From Euryarchaeota archaeon RBG_19FT_COMBO_56_21 (GTDB lineage: Archaea > Thermoplasmatota > Thermoplasmata > UBA10834): 34,757 bases of DNA. The notes under the pieces were generated by a model. It saw only the letters and a program-made list of their open reading frames with translations. It was not told where the DNA came from and made no database searches. Where the stretch lies: positions 3,902-38,658 of the forward strand of contig MGWC01000029.1 of NCBI GenBank assembly GCA_001800815.1, read 5' to 3'. Below are positions 25,291 to 34,226 of this stretch, one piece after another (the stretch's first letter is position 1; each line of letters starts with the position of its first letter). The position numbers and the translations under genes are program-made.

Positions 25291-26031
25291 GTGTCTGGCT
25301 TCGGCTATAGAATTGCGTCTGGAGTGGAGGTTCTCCCGGGAGGAGCCGCACTGCTCACTGAGGAGAATGTCCTCGTCGTGGCCGACATGCACCTCGGGGT
25401 CGAGGCTGCGCTCGAATACGAAGGTCTGAGCATACCCCGTGTCCAGACGAAGAAGATCGAGGAATACATGGCGAAGACTGTGCGCGAGGTGTCGCCTTCA
25501 AAGGTTGTCGTCGCGGGAGACCTGAAACACAATTTCTCGCGAAACCTGGTTCAGGAGTGGGAGGACGTCAGGCGATTCATAAGGGCACTTAGCGGCAAGA
25601 TCCCTCTAGAGGTTACGAAGGGGAATCACGACAACTACCTTGCATCGATTCTACAGGAGCACAGAATACCGCTCAGAAGCGAGGTGACCGTATCCGGGGT
25701 CCGGATCCTGCATGGTCATTCGGGGAGATTGGAGGACCAGATGACCGTAATGGGCCATATTCATCCATCGTTGCGTCTCAAGGACAGCATCGGAGCGTCT
25801 ATCAAGGATCGATGTTTCTTGTTTGACAGGACGAGGCGAGTGCTCATATTGCCCGCCCAAAGCCTTGTGGCCTACGGGACAGACGTCATTAGCCAGTCAT
25901 GCGCAGACAAGATGTCTCCACTCCTCGCGGACGGCGGGCTGTCTGACTTCGTTCCAATCATGTTCTCCCAGGATAGACCTCTCAGGTTCCCAAAGGTGGG
26001 GATATTGAGAGGAACCCGGAAGGCTGTGTGA
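25291..26031 (+). CDS. Archaeal metallophosphoesterase (SbcD-related / ICC-like)
   Basis: 'VLVVADMHLGVEAALEYEG', 'VVVAGDLKHNF', 'VTKGNHDNYL', 'ILHGHSG', 'VMGHIHPSL'. Confidence 0.88.
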   Translation: MSGFGYRIASGVEVLPGGAALLTEENVLVVADMHLGVEAALEYEGLSIPRVQTKKIEEYMAKTVREVSPSKVVVAGDLKHNFSRNLVQEWEDVRRFIRALSGKIPLEVTKGNHDNYLASILQEHRIPLRSEVTVSGVRILHGHSGRLEDQMTVMGHIHPSLRLKDSIGASIKDRCFLFDRTRRVLILPAQSLVAYGTDVISQSCADKMSPLLADGGLSDFVPIMFSQDRPLRFPKVGILRGTRKAV

Positions 26032-26107
26032 CTGACCTCCGTCCAGCTGGCTTCCGATGGGGAAAGGCGAAACTGTTATTATCCTTCAGGGTTTCTTGCG
26101 CCGCGGA

Positions 26108-26371
26108 GTGATCGGTTTGGCGGATGAGAAGAAGTTGTCTGCAAGTGAAGTGAGGAAAACGATCGGGGTCTCTTTGGGCGCTGCGTTCGGCTTTGTCATC
26201 GCGCTAATGTGGAACGAGGTTGTGAAAGGCGGCTTAGCGGTAGCTGGTGTAGACATGACGTCCACAGACCCCGAGCTAATGGGCTGGCTCGGATATGTTG
26301 TGACCGCTGTCATGGTCACAATCGTGATGATTGTCCTCATCATCGTGATTGGGCGCTGGGGCAACAAGTAA
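26108..26371 (+). CDS. DUF5654-like small membrane protein
   Basis: KKLSASEVRKTIGVSLGAAFGFVIALMWNEVVKG... plus second TM; start GTG 26108 or TTG 26117 rather than 26057. Confidence 0.65.
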   Translation: MIGLADEKKLSASEVRKTIGVSLGAAFGFVIALMWNEVVKGGLAVAGVDMTSTDPELMGWLGYVVTAVMVTIVMIVLIIVIGRWGNK

Positions 26372-26565
26372 TCGTTTCTTTCATCACCAGTAAAATCCGA
26401 GAAGGGATTCCTCGGGGCTTTTGGGCCGGGGATTCCCAAATCCTTTCTAGTTACTATCTGCAATGTTGTCGGCTAGGTCATGCGTTGCATCGTCTTCTAG
26501 CGTCTGGATGTGAGCCACAATCCGAAAAGACTTATGTATCGGCATCATCATCCTAAGAATACTGG

Positions 26566-27774
26566 GTGCGACTCTTGGTGAAGGGCATATACGTTAGCGA
26601 TGTGGATGCCGAGATGTCCAAGGACATCGAGAGCCTGCGCATCGACAGACACCTGACATCAGATCTTTCGTCGATTGTTCCGGGCAGGAGACGAAAGATG
26701 ATAGATAGGGTCGAGGAACACGGTAATAAGAACCCCCTCGCCATCGTCCCCGTCCTCGTCAAACACTATGACGACGAGGATCCTAAGGTCCGCAAACAGA
26801 TCAGAGCGAGTCTGGGACGGCTGACTCAGTCGGAGTTGGGGGAGCTTGCGTTAGTTGAGTGCATGTTCAGCAGACATGCTGCGATTGCCTCCGCCGCAGC
26901 CTCCATACTCGAGGAGAGAGGCTATAACAGCGTCAATTTCCTTTCATACTACAGGCACTCCGAGAGCCTCGTCATGCAGGCTAGGAAGGCGGACGTCTTC
27001 TGCCAGGATATCGAGGAGCTAGTGGCGGATTCGATAGAGACTTTCAAGGAGGGCAGATTCGACCAGGCGATGACGAACATGCGCATGGCCAGGGACCTTC
27101 TCGAGGACAGGCTGGAGTGGCACGGGCATCTCCGGGGATACATCAAGGACGTTCTCAAACTCACACCGATGCTGGGCCAGAGCGGGGTTCAGATCGACGC
27201 CATCCAGGATTCGATCAGAAATGCTGCGAAGGCCATGGATAGCAGAGAGTATGAGGATGCCAGGAAGTTGTTGGACCTGAGGAGGCAAGAGACGCGACTC
27301 TGGAAACAGCTCTGGAGTTACGAGGAGTACGTCACCAAACGCGTGAAGGTGAAGCCGTTGGTCGAGCTTATGGTCCTCACTGAGCCAGACAAGAGGCTGC
27401 TGGATGCATTCTTGCGTCTCAGGGATGATGTCGATGACATCGTTCAAGAGAGCCGACCGATCGACTCACTCAAGCGAGTTGAGGAGTTCCTGAGGGAGGA
27501 TGTCTCGACGGATTACCTCACGAAGGAGGGAAAGAGGCTCGAGATCAAAGATGAGGCCGCCTGGTATGTCGCATGGTCCGTCGGCCTGGGACTTCTGAAA
27601 CTGGTCGCCCCAATCGTGCCGAATCTGGCTGAGGAGTTCTACCAGCAGTATTTCAGGGACCGAGAGGGTTCCCCGAGCATTCACACGGTTGAATGGCCCG
27701 AGCCATTCTCCGAGAAGAGCAAGGCTGCGAGAGATGCGGGAAAGACCACCAAGAAGCACAAGGGTCAGAAGTGA
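26566..27774 (+). CDS. Helical (HEAT-like) protein with C-terminal segment resembling a class I aaRS anticodon-binding domain
   Basis: N-terminal alpha-helical repeats; C-terminal 'AAWYVAWSVGLGLLKLVAPIVPNLAEEFYQQYFRDREGSPSIHTVEWPEPF'. Confidence 0.65.
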   Translation: MRLLVKGIYVSDVDAEMSKDIESLRIDRHLTSDLSSIVPGRRRKMIDRVEEHGNKNPLAIVPVLVKHYDDEDPKVRKQIRASLGRLTQSELGELALVECMFSRHAAIASAAASILEERGYNSVNFLSYYRHSESLVMQARKADVFCQDIEELVADSIETFKEGRFDQAMTNMRMARDLLEDRLEWHGHLRGYIKDVLKLTPMLGQSGVQIDAIQDSIRNAAKAMDSREYEDARKLLDLRRQETRLWKQLWSYEEYVTKRVKVKPLVELMVLTEPDKRLLDAFLRLRDDVDDIVQESRPIDSLKRVEEFLREDVSTDYLTKEGKRLEIKDEAAWYVAWSVGLGLLKLVAPIVPNLAEEFYQQYFRDREGSPSIHTVEWPEPFSEKSKAARDAGKTTKKHKGQK

Positions 27775-27780
27775 GCACGG

Positions 27781-28611
27781 TCACTTCGTCGAAGGCGTCC
27801 AGAACTTGGCTCCTTTCTTCCTCTTATCCCATTCGATAAGGGTCTTCATCGCGTCCACCCCGATCTTGATGCAATCGGTCATGTTCTGTTCGAAATCGAT
27901 GACCTTCTCCGTCGGGTGCCACGGGACGACATCTGATACAGTGCAAATGGAGCCAGCCCTGAGTCCCATCAGAGACGCCAACGTGAATAAGGTGCCGTTC
28001 TCCATCTCGATGTTCTTGACCTTCATCTTCTTGACGTCATCGAGACGGTTCTCCATGAACGATGGCATGTATCCGGACTGGGACATTGGGGCGATCTTAC
28101 CTTCTTTGAGGACCTTGTTCTCGCTGTAGAATCCGTCGACGGAGAAACATATGCCGACATCGAATCTCGCCCTCGCCTTGGTGGCCGCTTCCACCAGCGC
28201 CATCACAACCTCGTGGTCAGCGACGGCTGGGAACTCCGGCCACGCGTAGCTCCTGCTCGTCCCGTCAGCCCTAATTGCTCCTGTTGAGATGACGAAGTCG
28301 CCTTTTTCGAGCCCGGGCGCGATGCCCCCGCTCGTCCCTATGCGTATCATCGTGTGCGCCCCGAGGTTGGCCAGCTCTTCCACGAGGATTGCAGTTGACG
28401 GCCCCCCAATCCCGGTAGATGCCACTGTGACGGGCGTGTTCGAAACGGTCCCTCCGAATATCGTGTACTCGCGAATCTGACGGATCTTTCTCGATCCCGC
28501 TAGCGTGGCTGCAATTTTCGGGACTCTCTCCGGCTCCCCGCACAGGAGCGCGTATCCTGACACTTCTCCCTGCTCAAGCCTTGTAATCAGCTGTTCGCCC
28601 ACGGTGGTCAA
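27781..28611 (-). CDS. udp: Uridine/nucleoside phosphorylase
   Basis: 'ALLCGEPERVPKIA', 'VASTGIGGPSTAILVEELANLGAHTMIRIGTSGGI', 'ENGTLFTLASLMGLRAGSICTVSD'. Confidence 0.88.
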   Translation of the reverse strand: MTTVGEQLITRLEQGEVSGYALLCGEPERVPKIAATLAGSRKIRQIREYTIFGGTVSNTPVTVASTGIGGPSTAILVEELANLGAHTMIRIGTSGGIAPGLEKGDFVISTGAIRADGTSRSYAWPEFPAVADHEVVMALVEAATKARARFDVGICFSVDGFYSENKVLKEGKIAPMSQSGYMPSFMENRLDDVKKMKVKNIEMENGTLFTLASLMGLRAGSICTVSDVVPWHPTEKVIDFEQNMTDCIKIGVDAMKTLIEWDKRKKGAKFWTPSTK

Positions 28612-28667
28612 TCTCCCATGTCAGCGTCCCAATAATGCCCATAAGCATAGATAAGCACATTGGGCGG

Positions 28668-29699
28668 TCAAAGGACCGTTAGCAACACGACGGATAGCAC
28701 CATGCCGAAGTAAGTGCTTACGAGCACGACGCCCCCCATCTGGGAGATCCTCATGCCCCTAAGCATGAACACAAGGACAAGAAAAGTCGACAAGTTGAGG
28801 ACAACTACCATGGGCAGGATCTCCGCCTTCCCGAATTCGAATGGCCGGACGATGCCCATTAGGCCGAGTGTCAGGAGTGCGGTGACGATGTTGGCCCCGA
28901 TGCCCTCTCCGAGCGCGAGGTCGCCGAACCCTCTCCTGGCCGCATGATAGGACGCAGCGATGTCCGGCAGCGTGGTCCCGAGCGCGACAAGGGTTATTCC
29001 TATGAGCCAGGGATTCAGATTGAACTCATCTGTCACATGCATGATGCTCCTCACGACGAGCTCCGCCCCCATTACGGTCCACAAGATTCCGAAGAGAAGC
29101 CACTGCACGCCTGCACGTATCTCTATCTTCCTCCCGAACAGATGGCCCATGAGCTCGAGCTGAATCCTGGCCTCCTCGAGGCCTTCTTCCAGTTCTTCGG
29201 GATCACCTTTCTTCGCGATGAGAAGAAGATTCATCGTGTAGGGTACGAACAGGATCATCAGCGCGATACCTTCCAGGAATGACAAGGAGCCGTCCAACAG
29301 GAGCACAGAGGCGACGATAGTGACAGTCATCAGGAAGACCGCATCTCGCATGATCATCTCCCTTGTGACCTTGAGCGGGACGATGATTGCTGTGAGCCCG
29401 ATGACGAATGCGATCGTGACAACGTTCGAGCCTATGCCGTTGCTGAGCGCGATTGCCTCTGCGCCCTCCTGTAATGCGACAATAGACACCACCACCTCAG
29501 GCATCGCTGCCAAAGTAGACACGACCAGCATGCCGATAACGAACCTGCTGATCCCGAAGTTGCGCGAGACGGCGACTGCGTTGTCCGTAATGAACTTCGC
29601 ACCCTGGTTCAGCACTACGAAACCCAAGGCTATTATTGGAATGAACAACAGCGAGGCAGAGTCCAAACTTACCCATCCCGAGGCTTTGCCGCCGTCCAC
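28668..29699 (-). CDS. Sodium/calcium exchanger (CaCA) family membrane protein
   Basis: Two inverted alpha repeats: 'AIALSNGIGSNVVTIAFVIGL' and 'DLALGEGIGANIVTALLTLGL'; about 10 TM helices. Confidence 0.88.
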   Translation of the reverse strand: MDGGKASGWVSLDSASLLFIPIIALGFVVLNQGAKFITDNAVAVSRNFGISRFVIGMLVVSTLAAMPEVVVSIVALQEGAEAIALSNGIGSNVVTIAFVIGLTAIIVPLKVTREMIMRDAVFLMTVTIVASVLLLDGSLSFLEGIALMILFVPYTMNLLLIAKKGDPEELEEGLEEARIQLELMGHLFGRKIEIRAGVQWLLFGILWTVMGAELVVRSIMHVTDEFNLNPWLIGITLVALGTTLPDIAASYHAARRGFGDLALGEGIGANIVTALLTLGLMGIVRPFEFGKAEILPMVVVLNLSTFLVLVFMLRGMRISQMGGVVLVSTYFGMVLSVVLLTVL

Positions 29700-29791
29700 G
29701 ACATGGCATACGCCGATATATGGCTTTTCGAATGACGCTGGCGCATGATTGCAGTGACAAAATTGAATTCACGGTCGACTATCTGGTAATC

Positions 29792-30259
29792 GTGCGCGGC
29801 GCGTATTGCATGATATGCGAGCTCGAGGACGATTGTTGCATCAGAGTAGGTTCTCTAGGAAAGACCAAGTTCCGCCGAGGAGTGTATGTCTACGTGGGTT
29901 CCGCCCAGCGGGGCATCGAGCAGCGAGTGGGTAGGCATCGTTCGGACAAGAAGAAGCGCAAGTGGCACATCGATTACTTCCTGGATGAGGCCGAGGTGAA
30001 GGCAGTCATAGCCGTGCCCTCCGAAGATAAGGAAACGGAGTGCAGGCTCTCCAAGTCGGTCCATGCCATAGCTGGTGCCAGCACACCGCTGTCAGGATTC
30101 GGGTCCTCCGATTGTGGATGTGACTCTCATCTTGTCTATTTTGGCGACGAAGACCTTGAATCGGTCTCAGAGACCGTCGTGTACCACTTGTCGATGCTGG
30201 GAGGCATGTACCCCGAGAAAATGACAGATGCGAGAAAAAGTGGGCGCAAGAGGCGTTAG
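29792..30259 (+). CDS. DUF123 / GIY-YIG-like archaeal protein
   Basis: 'GAYCMICELEDDCCIRVGSLGKTKFRRGVYVYVGSAQRGIEQRVGRHRSDKKKRKWHIDYFL'; GTG 29792 preferred. Confidence 0.88.
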   Translation: MRGAYCMICELEDDCCIRVGSLGKTKFRRGVYVYVGSAQRGIEQRVGRHRSDKKKRKWHIDYFLDEAEVKAVIAVPSEDKETECRLSKSVHAIAGASTPLSGFGSSDCGCDSHLVYFGDEDLESVSETVVYHLSMLGGMYPEKMTDARKSGRKRR

Positions 30260-30293
30260 GGTTTTATCGCATGTGATAGGTTAGAGTATCGAA

Positions 30294-31064
30294 ATGGCGG
30301 AGGAGATCAGCACATCGCTTCTGGTCCTAGTCGTGGTCGGCATAGGCCTACTGCTGTTCTTCCTCTACATCTCTTCGCTAGAACGAGTGTACGAGAGGAT
30401 AGGGTTCACGAGGGCGGAGGCTGGCACGATTCTGACACTGACGCTCTTCTTCGGCTGGCTCACGATACCCATTTTCCCGTACAATGATTGGTGGGTTGGG
30501 ATAAGCATCGGTGGCGCACTGATCCCAGTCATCATCTGCGTCCTCCTTCTGAGGTCGCGTCGGGTCGGGATGGCTGAGGCTGGCATTGGGATTGTCATAG
30601 TCGCCACCATAACCTTCTTCATCACTAGGGCAGAGCCAGGCGTCGGAATCGTCGCAGACCTGGAATTCGCATTCGCACCAGCCCTAGCAGCTGCGTTCTT
30701 CTCGATATCGACATTCTGGGTGGATGTGAGGAGGGCTGCACCTCTTGCCTATCTCTCGGGAGTGCTTGGAACGCTTATCGGAGCGGATGTCTTCCATCTG
30801 ACTGACATTCTTGCAACGCAGCCTCCTGCGGACGAGATGGTCATTCTCAGTGTCGGAGGTGCGAACATATTTGACATGGTCTATCTCACAGGCATCGTGG
30901 CTGTGATGCTTGACATACTGATCTTCTGGATGCAGAAACAGCAATCCAAGACCGGTTTCGGAAGGGTCGTCCACGAGTTCGAGATGCAGGCCGAAGGCCT
31001 TCCATATGCCAAGGACATGACCCCCGCGCCCAAGCTCCAGCCGGGCAGGAAGGGTCGCATCTAG
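30294..31064 (+). CDS. DUF1614 family membrane protein
   Basis: Multi-TM; 'FAFAPALAAAFFSISTFWVDVRRAAPLAYLSGVLGTLIGADVFHL'; TATA-like 'ttttatcg' upstream. Confidence 0.75.
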   Translation: MAEEISTSLLVLVVVGIGLLLFFLYISSLERVYERIGFTRAEAGTILTLTLFFGWLTIPIFPYNDWWVGISIGGALIPVIICVLLLRSRRVGMAEAGIGIVIVATITFFITRAEPGVGIVADLEFAFAPALAAAFFSISTFWVDVRRAAPLAYLSGVLGTLIGADVFHLTDILATQPPADEMVILSVGGANIFDMVYLTGIVAVMLDILIFWMQKQQSKTGFGRVVHEFEMQAEGLPYAKDMTPAPKLQPGRKGRI

Positions 31065-32239
31065 GCTCGGCCAGTGTGCTTATTATTGATCTTCGTATCC
31101 CTGATCAACAGGATTGTTACGAGAGACGCCGCCGAGAGCGCCGCTCCGACGTAGAATGCGTAGTCCGGGCTCTCAAGAAGTTCGGCCACTATTCCACTCA
31201 AGTAGACGAACACGGCCCCACCACCGAGCTGGAACCCGAAGAGAATCCCGAACGCCGTAGCGCGCTCGCCCGGTTCAGTCACTTCGGTCACGTATGAGAA
31301 TAGCGTAGGGTATGTCGTAAACAGGAACGCTCCGTAGATCACGAGAGCCGGGGTGATGATGAACCATTCCGCTGTCAACGCCATGACCAGTATTGCGAGC
31401 AGGCTAGCCAGGTATCCAGCGGCCAACAACCTCTTTTTGCCGAATCGGACGCTCATGACTCCGAAGTAGTAGGATGTAATAGTCCCCACAGCAATCCATA
31501 TGGCGAAGGCCAGATCTGCGTTTCCCGCGCTCCAGTCGTTAACTTTCGTGAGCTTGATGGGCCCGAAGTATGTTGTTATCTGGTAGAGTGCCCCGCCGGA
31601 GATTATCGGCAGGATCAGAACCCACATTTTCCTGGCAGTGCCCAGCGGGCTCATCATCTTGGGAGCCGCAGTCTGCGTTGCAGGGGCGTGCTCCTTGCTA
31701 ATCATGACGACCCCCATCAAGACAGCAGCGAAGTTCAAGCCGGCCCAAAGGACGCACGGAGCCTTCCATGTCAGAAGTTCTCCGAGGAACCCCGATGTGC
31801 CCAACGCGACAATGACTCCGAAGTTGCCGACTCCGCTTTGAACCCCAAGCGCAGTATCCAGATACTCACCGGCGTACTCCTTGGTTATCCAGCTGATGCC
31901 GACGGGATGGTAGAACGCCGCCCCGAGCCGCATCGAGATGACCGCGAGGAAGAGGCCCGTGAAATCGTTTATGAAGAGCATGAGCACGAAGGTGACCCCC
32001 ATCAGGAAGGCTCCAACCTCCAAAAGGTATCGCGAGAACGAGCGGTCCGCAAACCTGCCCACCATGTACTGGACCACGACAGTGATGAGAAGTCCAAAGC
32101 CTAACAGGCCAACTTCGTAGTACGAAAGGTCCATCTCCTTCACGAGGATCGGCAGGAGCGCGACGAGCGCCATGAGGGTTCCATCATTGCAGGCGTGGTG
32201 GAAGCTGATGATCCAAAGGAGTCTGGGTTTCTTCCTCAT
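31061..32239 (-). CDS. Major facilitator superfamily transporter
   Basis: 12-TM pattern; 'HHACNDGTLMALVALLPILVKEMDLSYYEVGLLGFGLLITVVVQYMVGRFADR'; start at internal Met (MRKKPRLL). Confidence 0.85.
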   Translation of the reverse strand: MRKKPRLLWIISFHHACNDGTLMALVALLPILVKEMDLSYYEVGLLGFGLLITVVVQYMVGRFADRSFSRYLLEVGAFLMGVTFVLMLFINDFTGLFLAVISMRLGAAFYHPVGISWITKEYAGEYLDTALGVQSGVGNFGVIVALGTSGFLGELLTWKAPCVLWAGLNFAAVLMGVVMISKEHAPATQTAAPKMMSPLGTARKMWVLILPIISGGALYQITTYFGPIKLTKVNDWSAGNADLAFAIWIAVGTITSYYFGVMSVRFGKKRLLAAGYLASLLAILVMALTAEWFIITPALVIYGAFLFTTYPTLFSYVTEVTEPGERATAFGILFGFQLGGGAVFVYLSGIVAELLESPDYAFYVGAALSAASLVTILLIRDTKINNKHTGRA

Positions 32240-32369
32240 GCACGGCCTTGAGCAGCAACGGTTAGCCGCCATATGTGTGTTTGGAAAGGGTTAATTCGGC
32301 AGTCGCAGCTCTCCCCGTGTGAATCGATTCCCCACCGGACTTCGCACCTCCACATTGACTGAGCGAAGA

Positions 32370-33131
32370 ATGTTCTACGAAGTGGAGTTCGACGTCCGCA
32401 ACCTGAACCATTGGATAGGCGACCGCACTAGTCACATGAAGCTCGCGATGATCCTAGGGAGACACACTGGGGTTGTCGTGGAAGTCCACGCTACTCACAA
32501 GAATGACGTCGTGATTGTCGACGATTGGAGCTCTGCCCGGGATGTGCGTGATTTTGCTCTTGAGTATCTCCCGGAGGGACTCTACTATGACCGAAACAGG
32601 TACTGGGATGTTCGAGATTGCGCGCGATGCGGAGATCGGGCAAGCTCGTGTAGGAAGTGCTACAACTACAACGGCCAGCAGCTCGCATTTGATCTGGATC
32701 CAGAAAACGTCGACTGCCCCTATCATGGCCACATAGGGGATAAGATTGCGCGAGGCCGCGGCTTGTCATTTTGCATGCACGAGTTCAGACAGGTCAAGGG
32801 GCAGGCGATCAGGCTCCTAGCTGAGCTGCGCTCCGCCTACGGCGATGTGCGAATTGTCTTCTCGGGGCGGGGTTTCCACCTTGTCGTCTACGATGAGCAT
32901 GCTTATTTCCTGTCCGCGGGACAGCGCAAGTCCATTGCCAAGGAGATCTCTGCCAGGTACGATATCGATGAATGGGTCACGGAAGGAGAATCGCGGTTGA
33001 TGCGGCTTCCGTATTCACTGAACGCGTTGGTGTCTAGAAAGTGTATGGAACTGAAGGGAGAAAGAGTATTGAAGGAGTTTGATCCGCGCCACACTGGACA
33101 AGTGATTCCGAAGTTCGCAAGGTCATCTTGA
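32370..33131 (+). CDS. Archaeo-eukaryotic primase (AEP) superfamily protein, PriS-like, stand-alone
   Basis: 'LAFDLDPENVDCPYHGH' (DxD plus Cys/His cluster), 'VFSGRGFHLVVYD' (motif II), 'RLMRLPYSLNALVSRK' (motif III); upstream CARCGDRASSCRKC. Confidence 0.8.
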   Translation: MFYEVEFDVRNLNHWIGDRTSHMKLAMILGRHTGVVVEVHATHKNDVVIVDDWSSARDVRDFALEYLPEGLYYDRNRYWDVRDCARCGDRASSCRKCYNYNGQQLAFDLDPENVDCPYHGHIGDKIARGRGLSFCMHEFRQVKGQAIRLLAELRSAYGDVRIVFSGRGFHLVVYDEHAYFLSAGQRKSIAKEISARYDIDEWVTEGESRLMRLPYSLNALVSRKCMELKGERVLKEFDPRHTGQVIPKFARSS

Positions 33132-33224
33132 GCGCGAAGCTCTAATCTCCTTGCCCATGTAGTAACTCTTCTTCTTCCGAGCCTTGCCGGCTTTCTTGGA
33201 TATCTTCTTCTTCTTCGGAGCCAT
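33123..33224 (-). CDS. Lys/Arg-rich microprotein, 33 aa: MAPKKKKISKKAGKARKKKSYYMGKEIRASRSR
   Basis: SD 'GGAGG' 6 nt upstream of the ATG; ends TGA; overlaps the end of the convergent primase-like gene. Confidence 0.6.
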   Translation of the reverse strand: MAPKKKKISKKAGKARKKKSYYMGKEIRASRSR

Positions 33225-33264
33225 TGATTACCCTCCAATCATAGAGGAGTCCAGCTCGCAAGAG

Positions 33265-33330
33265 TTACTTCTTCTTCTTCTTCTTGGTTGCCTTCTTCTT
33301 GGTCTTCTTACCACACTTTCCGCAGGCCAT
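33265..33330 (-). CDS. Lys-rich CxxC microprotein, 21 aa: MACGKCGKKTKKKATKKKKKK
   Basis: SD 'AGGAGG' 6 nt upstream of the ATG; ends TAA; immediately upstream of the 33-aa basic ORF. Confidence 0.6.
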   Translation of the reverse strand: MACGKCGKKTKKKATKKKKKK

Positions 33331-33622
33331 AGTATTCCTCCTATTTCGGCTCAGGGAGTGACCCTGATATGGCTTCCCGATGTATCTTCCCCATCCAAGA
33401 GCCTTGATAACGCGTCTTTTTGCCCTGACTCAGACACATCCGCACGTAGTAGAACGCCTTCATAACATAAGTGTCTTGCTGTTTTGGACGGGGTGATCGA
33501 GATTACGCTCGGCTCGCTGATTCTGCCCATGCGGTTTGCAGGAAGCATCTCAGAACAACCCCGTGGAAAGATTTTATACGCAACCTGTCCATACATCAGC
33601 ACAACTAGGAAGGTACGAGCGA

Positions 33623-34165
33623 TTGCCCCAAACAGAAGAGACTAGGAAACTGAAGATTTGTCTAGTCGGTGATGTCGGAGTCGGAAAGACGAGCCTGATC
33701 AGGAGATACGTCTTGGATGTTTTCGATGACAAGTACATTGCCACAATCGGTACCAAGGTCACTAAGAAGGACATCGATGTCAAGAATCCCACGACTGGAG
33801 TCCAGGAGAGAGTCACGCTTCTGATATGGGATATAATGGGTCAGCCGAGCTTCAGGGAGGTCCTTCGAGAGGCGTACTTCTACGGGGTTCAGGGCTCGCT
33901 CGCCATCTGTGATGTCACGAGCAAAGAAAGTCTGGGGGAGCTCAGGTACTGGATCAAGGCAATGACGGCGACCACTGGCAAAGTGCCCATCGTCTTCATG
34001 GGCAACAAATGCGATTTGCGAGAGGAAACCAGAATACCGTTCCAGGACCTCGAGGTCTTTGCGAAGAAGAGCGATTCGCCAGCTATGCTCTCGTCGGCCA
34101 AGACAGGATACAACGTGGAGCAAGCGTTCCAGACACTGGTTGAAATGATGCTGTCGTTGAAGTAA
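33623..34165 (+). CDS. Ras/Rab-like small GTPase
   Basis: G1 GDVGVGKTSLI, switch I 'TIGTKVTKK', G3 'WDIMGQPSFR', G4 NKCDL, G5 SAKTG; TTG 33623 preferred because of TATA-like 'gattttata' near 33572. Confidence 0.88.
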   Translation: MPQTEETRKLKICLVGDVGVGKTSLIRRYVLDVFDDKYIATIGTKVTKKDIDVKNPTTGVQERVTLLIWDIMGQPSFREVLREAYFYGVQGSLAICDVTSKESLGELRYWIKAMTATTGKVPIVFMGNKCDLREETRIPFQDLEVFAKKSDSPAMLSSAKTGYNVEQAFQTLVEMMLSLK

Positions 34166-34226
34166 GCCTCTGCGTTTTGTCAAATGTATTATTCCCGTTC
34201 TGCGTTCACCCTTCTAGTGGTTTCGT

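Noticed and set aside
26390-26450. GGGATTCC-containing repeats after the DUF5654-like gene
   Set aside because: Only short imperfect inverted/direct repeats (GAAGGGATT / AATCCTTTC); likely a terminator region, too weak to report
33268-33320. CTT-rich tract as a simple microsatellite
   Set aside because: It sits in an SD-ATG-stop context with interrupted codons (ggt tgc, aca, tcc gca) encoding CxxC, so coding is more likely, though not proven
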